Positions 60,001 through 64,000 of a stretch of 64,000 bases of DNA are shown one piece after another; within the stretch, counting starts at the first letter, position 1; each line of letters opens with the position of its first letter. This DNA comes from Himantopus leucocephalus (lineage: Eukaryota; Chordata; Aves; Charadriiformes; Recurvirostridae). Location of the stretch: contig RSEF01000001.1 of the NCBI GenBank assembly GCA_003993805.1, forward strand, positions 145,767,783 to 145,831,782, in the 5' to 3' direction. The notes under the pieces are model-generated. The model worked only from the letters and a program-made list of their open reading frames with translations, did no database searches and was not told the origin of the DNA. A program made the translations under genes and the position numbers.

Positions 60001-62543
60001 GCAACTCTAACAGGTTTGTCTTAATGCTATCAAAAAGTTGGTTATAGAGTGTATGCTGCTCTTTCTGTGGAAGAAATAACTATTTTATTGCATATTTTTC
60101 TTTATTAGTATATAGATTCAACAGAGCTTGAACGTTCTACAGAAGCAGAGAACTCAGTGAAATATCACCAGGCATGGCACAAACTGTGCAAAGCAGAGTA
60201 AGTGGCATTGGGGATTCTGTATGCCAAATGCAGACCATGATATTCATTTCATGTTATGAAAATGGCTTCAGTAAATTATTTCTCAGTGCATCCAGACTTC
60301 CATTACGTAAAGGGATGGATGTGCATGGTTGGTGACAAGCTTCAGACATAGCAAATTATAGTATCAACCTGTATCCTCAAACTCTACTTTAATCTCTTTA
60401 GACAAGTTGCCGTTGTTTGTTTGGGGTTTCTTGGTTTTGGGTTGGTTTTTTTTTTTGATAGCTAGACTTTCCTTACAGTGCAGGTCAGTTGTCAAAGACT
60501 TTTCTTTGTCAACATGCATTATAGTGAAAGGTAGTTAGATAAAAGCTTAGTAAATGTTGGTGACACTGCAAACATTTCTGCAAACAACTCTGTTAAGAAT
60601 TATTGCTGGGATTTCAATTCGTATTTGTAAAGGGATGTTGTTTGTTGTCTAAATGCATTGATTTCTTCAGTGTTAGTTAGTAGAGAAAGTTTTTGTGTTA
60701 AGATCCTACAGTAGTTAATATGTAGCTAGTTTATTTAAGCAACACATTTAAGCAGTAGGAATTTCACTGTGAAGCATGAGGTTGGTCAGATGAGAATTGG
60801 GGTGGGTAGATGAGACAAATCTCTTAATTTAGAGTTAAATTCTGTGTCTTCTGAATGGTCATACAAAACATGCTTTTCATGCATTGTGCTTGCTTTGTTA
60901 TAACCTCAAAAGTCTTTCTTCAGTTTGTACGGACTTCCTTTGCTGGCTTGATTCTACATGTTGGTTGCTTTGTATATGCCTGTCATTACAGCGGCATTCT
61001 GGTCCCAGGAGGGTTTGGAATTAGGGGAACAGAAGGCAAACTCCAAGCTATCTCCTGGGCAAGAACAAAGAAAAAACCTTTTCTTGGTAAGATCTTTAGA
61101 GTCAGAAATTATTGTGTTTTGGAGGTGTATAGCAAGATAATGGATAGCAAGCTAATTGATTTGATTCGAAAAAAAACCCAGAACAAGCGCACACTAGGGA
61201 AGGATCTTGTTTATGGTAGAACGTGTGCTGTTGTGAATATTTGCCTTGTAAATAATGCCCAGGGTCATAGTTATGTACTACATCTGCTGTATAAGGAAGG
61301 AAGAAAAAGGCTATCCCTAGTCCAAAGGTTTTATTTGCTATATTCACATTTTATGTGAAGAGCCTTTATGGTAAAGTCTAAAGATGCCATCTGGCCTATA
61401 AGCTAAGTGCTGTTTGTGTAAGTGCCTCTGAAGCTTTGGTTCCTACTCTGCATTTCTTACAAGAAGTGTAAGTGACTACTGTGACTGGTTGCCAAAGCAA
61501 AATTTGAATCTGGATATACACAGGCTTTCAGCTTCTGTTTGTCTTTATTTTTTGTTGGCAAAATAGATGGAAGCAAAAAAAATTTTTGAAAGGGCTTAAA
61601 GTACATAATTGCGTCAGATGTATTTACAGTGTGCCAAGTTTGAAGAGTGAGTTTTACATTAAGCATCCATTTTTGTTTTACCTTTTTGGTAAGTCTGTGT
61701 ATATACACTGGGTACCAAGATTTCTAAGCAGTCAAGTTTAAGACAGAACAGCAAGTACTTTGCAAGTGCTGTTCTTTGTCTGGTTAAATTCTGGGGTTTT
61801 TGTTTTCTCTTCTAGGAGTTTGCCTGGGAATGCAATTAGCAGTTGTGGAATTTGCAAGAAACTGTTTAAATTGGAAAGGTGAGCTCAGTATGCTAGTGTG
61901 AATATGATTTGCTTAGAAGAAATTTTATTCTGTATGTGAAATATATATCTATTATTAGAACTATTGTATAGATCCTGTGATCATTGGGTACTTAGGTCTT
62001 GCAACATGATCATTTTCAGCTAAGCACCCTGTGCTACCTTTCTGTACAAGGGAGTAGGAACTCTTATTATCCAGGTTGCTTGAAACCTGCTTCTTGATCT
62101 AAGGAGCATAGGAGAAGCTCACCTCTGTAGTCTCTTTCTGGAAGTGTGCAGGTGGTGAGGAGTAAAAAGCGAGAAGTGGTTTTCTCACTTGCTTTCGTTA
62201 GTTGGAGTAACCAAACCATAGCCATTGCAGTAGTAATATGAAGAGATTTAGCTCACCAATGAATTTCTACCACTAAGAGCTGAAAGCAAAAGGTTTTTGG
62301 AAGTAGGAAAGGGAGCGTGTGTGACTGAGGTCATATGCTTCCTGTGGTTGCTTCAAAAGTGGTGCAGTATGTGTTTCAACATACAAGATTGTAGCCTAAT
62401 ACAGACAAGCCCTAACGTGCCACAGAACTGTTATGATGAGTTTGTAGTGCATGTAGAACAGTGGAAATGTACTGTGTTTGTTTTGAACTCCTGTTTCAGA
62501 TGCAAATTCTACAGAATTTGACCCAGACACAAAAAACCCTGTT
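51008..62543 (+). CDS. CTPS2: CTP synthase 2, middle part (seven internal exons)
   Basis: Coding join 51008-51088, 54925-55076, 55324-55456, 60109-60197, 60992-61086, 61816-61878, 62500-62543: 657 nt, 219 codons, all borders GT..AG and in phase. It covers the end of the synthetase domain ([30 protein letters not shown]), the linker and start of the glutaminase domain ([20 protein letters not shown]), the oxyanion motif VPGGFG and the nucleophile elbow GVCLGMQ with the catalytic Cys (Cys399 in human CTPS1 numbering). CTPS2-type residues include [15 protein letters not shown] and YIDS-LE. About 210 N-terminal residues are absent from the window. The last residue, V of NPV, is followed directly in the protein by VIDMPEHN, encoded on the minus strand at 23352, so this and the 6468-23352 entry are one gene broken by assembly. 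Confidence 0.95.
52689..53905 (-). repeat. CR1 LINE, longest copy in the window (antisense)
   Basis: From 'tagaatcacaggatagttaaggttcg' through the usual antisense phrases to 'gaagtccaggtagacaatatccactgctcttctctc', 'ccctttggtgaatccctgctgactactcctgatgattttcttgtc' and 'cctggaaatggcttccaggat'. The minus-strand reading in 53197-53523 includes [13 protein letters not shown], a CR1 ORF2 C-terminal phrase. It lacks about 100 bp expected near 53390-53430, where an inverted copy of nearby sequence sits instead. Confidence 0.93.
53906..54924. other. CTPS2: CTPS2 intron remainder
   Basis: After the CR1: a T-run, then AT-rich DNA with a short GA-rich patch (54598-54616). Nothing coding recognised before the acceptor at 54924. 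Confidence 0.65.
54925..55076 (+). CDS. CTPS2: CTPS2 exon ([14 protein letters not shown]...)
   Basis: Acceptor after a long T-run (TTGTTAG), donor GACAG|GTATTC. 152 nt: [35 protein letters not shown], then [10 protein letters not shown] plus two bases of Arg. End of the synthetase domain and its link to the glutaminase domain. Confidence 0.96.
55077..55323 (+). other. CTPS2: CTPS2 short intron
   Basis: 247-bp intron, GTATTC...TTTTTGTCAG. Read-through is stopped at 55168, so it is not retained coding sequence. Confidence 0.9.
55324..55456 (+). CDS. CTPS2: CTPS2 exon ([17 protein letters not shown]...)
   Basis: 133 nt: G completes AG|G (Arg), then [40 protein letters not shown] and LDLM, donor [18 protein letters not shown] marks the first strand of the glutaminase domain; ALEHSA is conserved in CTP synthases. 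Confidence 0.97.
56749..57760 (-). mobile_element. ERV LTR (3' side), with internal minisatellite-like repeats
   Basis: About 1.0 kb. On the minus strand it starts TGGAATGTATTGG at 57760, directly after a purine-rich tract, and ends CCACCACA at 56749, so the termini are TG...CA. Between about 57165 and 57430 a roughly 60-bp unit recurs imperfectly on the plus strand (ctgctccagtgtgggtcccc, 'cctgccag..aac'). I recognise it as a common bird ERV LTR; the several open frames here (up to 184 residues) overlap on both strands and have no retroviral protein domain. Confidence 0.8.
57761..58083 (-). mobile_element. ERV internal remnant with PPT and PBS, no coding region
   Basis: About 320 bp between two LTRs. 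On the minus strand a primer-binding-site-like TGGTGTCCAACGTAGGGC occupies 58075-58058, eight bases after the 5' LTR end, and a polypurine tract AGAGGCGAGGGG (57772-57761) directly precedes the 3' LTR. There is no gag, pol or env, so this is an internally deleted or non-autonomous copy. The tRNA primer is not identified. Confidence 0.7.
58084..58613 (-). mobile_element. ERV LTR (5' side), truncated
   Basis: Starts TGTGGTGGGTTGAC at 58084 (the LTR end in minus sense) and runs to 'ttaccagcacctttctagcc'. Shares its first 60 bp with the LTR at 56749 but then differs (an 'aaaataagatggaaaaaaacc' tract, a C-run at 58367-58393, 'atatccctttggtcagtttggg'), so the two LTRs are not simple copies. It is truncated at its right end by a CR1 3' fragment. 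Related to the fragment at 1931-2329. Confidence 0.78.
58614..58672 (+). repeat. CR1 LINE 3' end scrap (sense)
   Basis: 'ggtggttgggctagagatctcccaaggtcctttccgacctacgtgattctgtcact' is the final part of a sense CR1 3' end, adjoining the LTR. Confidence 0.8.
58673..60108. other. CTPS2: CTPS2 intron remainder
   Basis: No exon recognised before the acceptor at 60108. The open frame 59711-60010 has no known domain. Confidence 0.65.
60109..60197 (+). CDS. CTPS2: CTPS2 exon ([20 protein letters not shown]...)
   Basis: Acceptor TTTATTAG, donor CAGA|GTAAGT. 89 nt: [20 protein letters not shown] then QAWHKLCKA plus GA. The pattern YIDS-xLE and H-xAW-x-KLCKAD matches CTPS2. Confidence 0.95.
60198..60991 (+). 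other. CTPS2: CTPS2 intron
   Basis: 0.8 kb intron, GTAAGT...CATTACAG. T-run near 60448. Nothing else seen. Confidence 0.88.
60992..61086 (+). CDS. CTPS2: CTPS2 exon with oxyanion-hole motif PGGFG
   Basis: 95 nt: C completes GA|C (Asp), then [31 protein letters not shown] and G, donor CTTG|GTAAGA. PGGFG forms the glutaminase oxyanion hole; RGTEGK belongs to the conserved loop beside it. AISWARTKK is the CTPS2 form. Confidence 0.97.
61087..61815 (+). other. CTPS2: CTPS2 intron
   Basis: 0.7 kb intron ending in the pyrimidine-rich TTTTCTCTTCTAG. The coding exon's frame stays open to 61358 by chance. Confidence 0.88.
61816..61878 (+). CDS. CTPS2: CTPS2 exon with glutaminase nucleophile Cys
   Basis: 63 nt: GA completes G|GA (Gly), then [20 protein letters not shown] plus G, donor AAAG|GTGAGC. 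GVCLGMQ is the nucleophile elbow with the catalytic Cys of class-I glutamine amidotransferases. Confidence 0.97.
61879..62499 (+). other. CTPS2: CTPS2 intron
   Basis: 0.6 kb intron, GTGAGC...CTGTTTCAG. Nothing else seen. Confidence 0.88.
62500..62543 (+). CDS. CTPS2: CTPS2 exon ([15 protein letters not shown]), last on this strand
   Basis: 44 nt: AT completes G|AT (Asp), then [14 protein letters not shown], donor GTT|GTAAGT, ending in phase 0. In CTPS2 the next residues are [10 protein letters not shown], found in phase 0 on the minus strand at 23352. Confidence 0.94.
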
Positions 62544-63957
62544 GTAAGTACTGATTTTTTTTTCCTGCTTATGTTTTGTGAATGTACATCTTTCATTAAA
62601 AAGGGGGGTTACCTCTGTGTAAGTTAAAGTTTATCTATATTTTTACATGGTAAAAGAGGTGAAGGGGTGTCTGCTGTCCCTATTCAGCGTTGTTTCAAGA
62701 AGTGTTTTCTTTTAATAGTCTCTTGCCTTCACCTGCTCGCTTCTATGATTTGCCTTAGCTTTATTTTTGTAATTTTTCTAATAGTTTCCTTCGCTGTAGA
62801 CTGATTCTGGGAGTAGACAGTAGTTACTAAGTTGGCTTTACTAGAGAATAAAATACAAAGGGAAGCTGGAAAGTGTGGCACAAAGCTATTATCAAAATAA
62901 AAATTTATATAAAAAGATAAGGATTATATGGAAAGCTGTCAAAAAATTCTTTTCTTTCCTTTATATAAATAGTGTAAGTAACCACTACAGCCCTTCTCCC
63001 CATGCATTTCACAGCCCTCCTTTTGAGAAAAATTTCAATGTTGTAGATATGACAGGGTTCTCTGTATCATATGCCAATGGTAGAATTTTAGAGTGGAGTT
63101 CTTCCAGGTTATCTCCTAGTTCAGGAGAGTATGGTATCACATTGTCATAATAGTAAAATGTAAAAAAGATCAGTAAGAGAGGATTTTTAAGAAAATCAAA
63201 AAGAACAGAAAACTACGCGTGAGAAATAAAATAGTATCTTGGTGTAAGATGGAAACATCTGTTCTAGTGATAAATTAAGTGTGCTGCTCATAGTGACCCA
63301 CTGTTTCTGTATCAATTTCCTTCAAAAGAGTTTTGTTGGGTTTGATAAGTAAATTTTTTTTTTCACATCTGCTTAGTCTGAAACATGCAAATAGGAAGTT
63401 TGTAACGTGTTTGACCTCTTTGTCAAGGTTGTTTGTATGCATATCTTTATATGCATATGCATCTAGTCTGAACTTTTGAAGTTTTTAGACACTTAGAACT
63501 TTTTAGACACTTTCAGAGTTTTGGTGTGAGACTTGCTGCTAAAACTTGGTGGCATTTGGAAATGTCCTCAGGTGAACAAAGATAAACTTTGCATTTGGCA
63601 TAAAATTTGTGGGTTTGCCATTGTAAGAGGTCTCTTCCTTCACCCGTCTTGAATGTACGTGAAGACATATTCTTTCTCTGGAGGGGTCAATTTCATAATA
63701 GCAATATGTTGTAAAATGAGGAAGATGTTGAAAACTTACTGATTTTTGGGGGGGGAACGAGCAATAGTACAGAAGACTGATTACGGGGCATCTTTGTTTC
63801 TAGGGCTTTTTAGTGCCATTTTTATTTAACTTCTCCTGACTGCAAGTTTTATTTAACTTCTCCTGACTGCATTTCAGCTAGTCACCTCAGGTACCTTTTC
63901 AGGATGCAGTCAGATCATCAGTATGGGGTGTGTCACCCTTTAGAACTGCCAGTTTCC
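62544..63957 (+). other. CTPS2: CTPS2 intron, continues past the window
   Basis: Intron 3' of the NPV exon. No VIDMPEHN exon is found before the window edge. It holds a perfect 25-bp direct repeat (63820-63871). Confidence 0.75.
63820..63871. repeat. Perfect 25-bp direct repeat
   Basis: The 25-mer beginning ttttatttaacttctcctga occurs at 63820-63844 and 63847-63871 with two bases between. No N is present, so this may be a genuine recent duplication or a collapsed variant. Confidence 0.85.
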
Positions 63958-64000
63958 TAGAATCATAGAATGGTTAGATTTGGAAGGGACCTTGAAGATC
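63958..64000 (-). repeat. CR1 LINE 3' end (antisense), runs off the window
   Basis: 'tagaatcatagaatggttagatttggaagggaccttgaagatc' is the reverse of a CR1 3' end. The rest lies to the right of the window. Confidence 0.88.

Larger units (their letters stand above)
55457..60108 (+). other. CTPS2: CTPS2 intron
   Basis: 4.7 kb intron carrying the retroviral remnant at 56749-58613 and a CR1 3' scrap behind it. The long open frames at 57020-57609 on both strands are products of GC-rich LTR repeats, not genes. Confidence 0.85.

Noticed and set aside
60855..61358. 167-residue open frame as a separate gene
   Set aside because: Only 60992-61086 is coding; it is a CTPS2 exon in this frame with intron read-through on both sides.
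6468..62543. Two separate CTP synthase genes (CTPS1 and CTPS2) in opposite orientation
   Set aside because: Both halves have CTPS2-type residues and fit end to end without overlap; CTPS1 is on a different chromosome in the vertebrates I know.
1..64000. CRISPR arrays, operons, tRNA or rRNA genes
   Set aside because: None found; this is eukaryotic intron-rich DNA.

Overview
The window is vertebrate nuclear DNA from a bird. Coding sequence sits in short exons with GT..AG introns. The background is AT-rich and carries many CR1 LINE fragments with the bird-type 3' end (ATTCTATG-like tail, 'tagaatcayagaatggttgag' in reverse) and avian endogenous-retrovirus LTRs. I do not assign a species. Two genes can be supported: CTPS2 (CTP synthase 2) and a nested S100G-like (calbindin-D9k family) gene. 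Almost everything else is intron, intergenic DNA and repeats.

The window is three contigs joined by two 100-N gaps (28251-28350 and 49069-49168). Segment 1 (1-28250) holds the last five coding exons of CTPS2 on the minus strand (23352 down to the stop at 6468). Segment 2 (28351-49068) holds a complete two-coding-exon S100G-like gene on the plus strand, with TATA box, non-coding first exon and poly(A) signal (about 42419-45110). Segment 3 (49169-64000) holds seven internal CTPS2 exons on the plus strand (51008-62543). The first CTPS2 exons, about 210 codons of the synthetase domain, are outside the window.

The main result is that the plus-strand and minus-strand CTPS2 exons are two halves of one gene. 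The seven plus exons (657 nt) end in phase 0 after ...NPV. The five minus exons (465 nt with stop) begin in phase 0 at VIDMPEHN. Together they give 373 consecutive residues with no overlap and no missing residue. The glutaminase Cys is in one half and its His/Glu in the other. The simplest reading is that segment 3 is placed in reverse orientation in the scaffold. Flipping it restores CTPS2 as one minus-strand gene with S100G nested in an intron in the opposite direction, which is the arrangement I recall from the human X chromosome. A real inversion is possible but less likely.

Repeat content: at least a dozen CR1 fragments of different ages on both strands; an LTR fragment nested in a CR1 near 1.9-2.3 kb; a retroviral remnant at 56.7-58.6 kb with two LTRs, PBS and PPT but no coding region; and several single-N joins flanked by near-identical copies of 15-109 bp, which look like unmerged contig ends rather than real duplications. 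I found no tRNA, rRNA, CRISPR array or prokaryote-type system. Nothing here amounts to an undescribed biological system; the most useful findings are the assembly break and the intact bird S100G-like gene.
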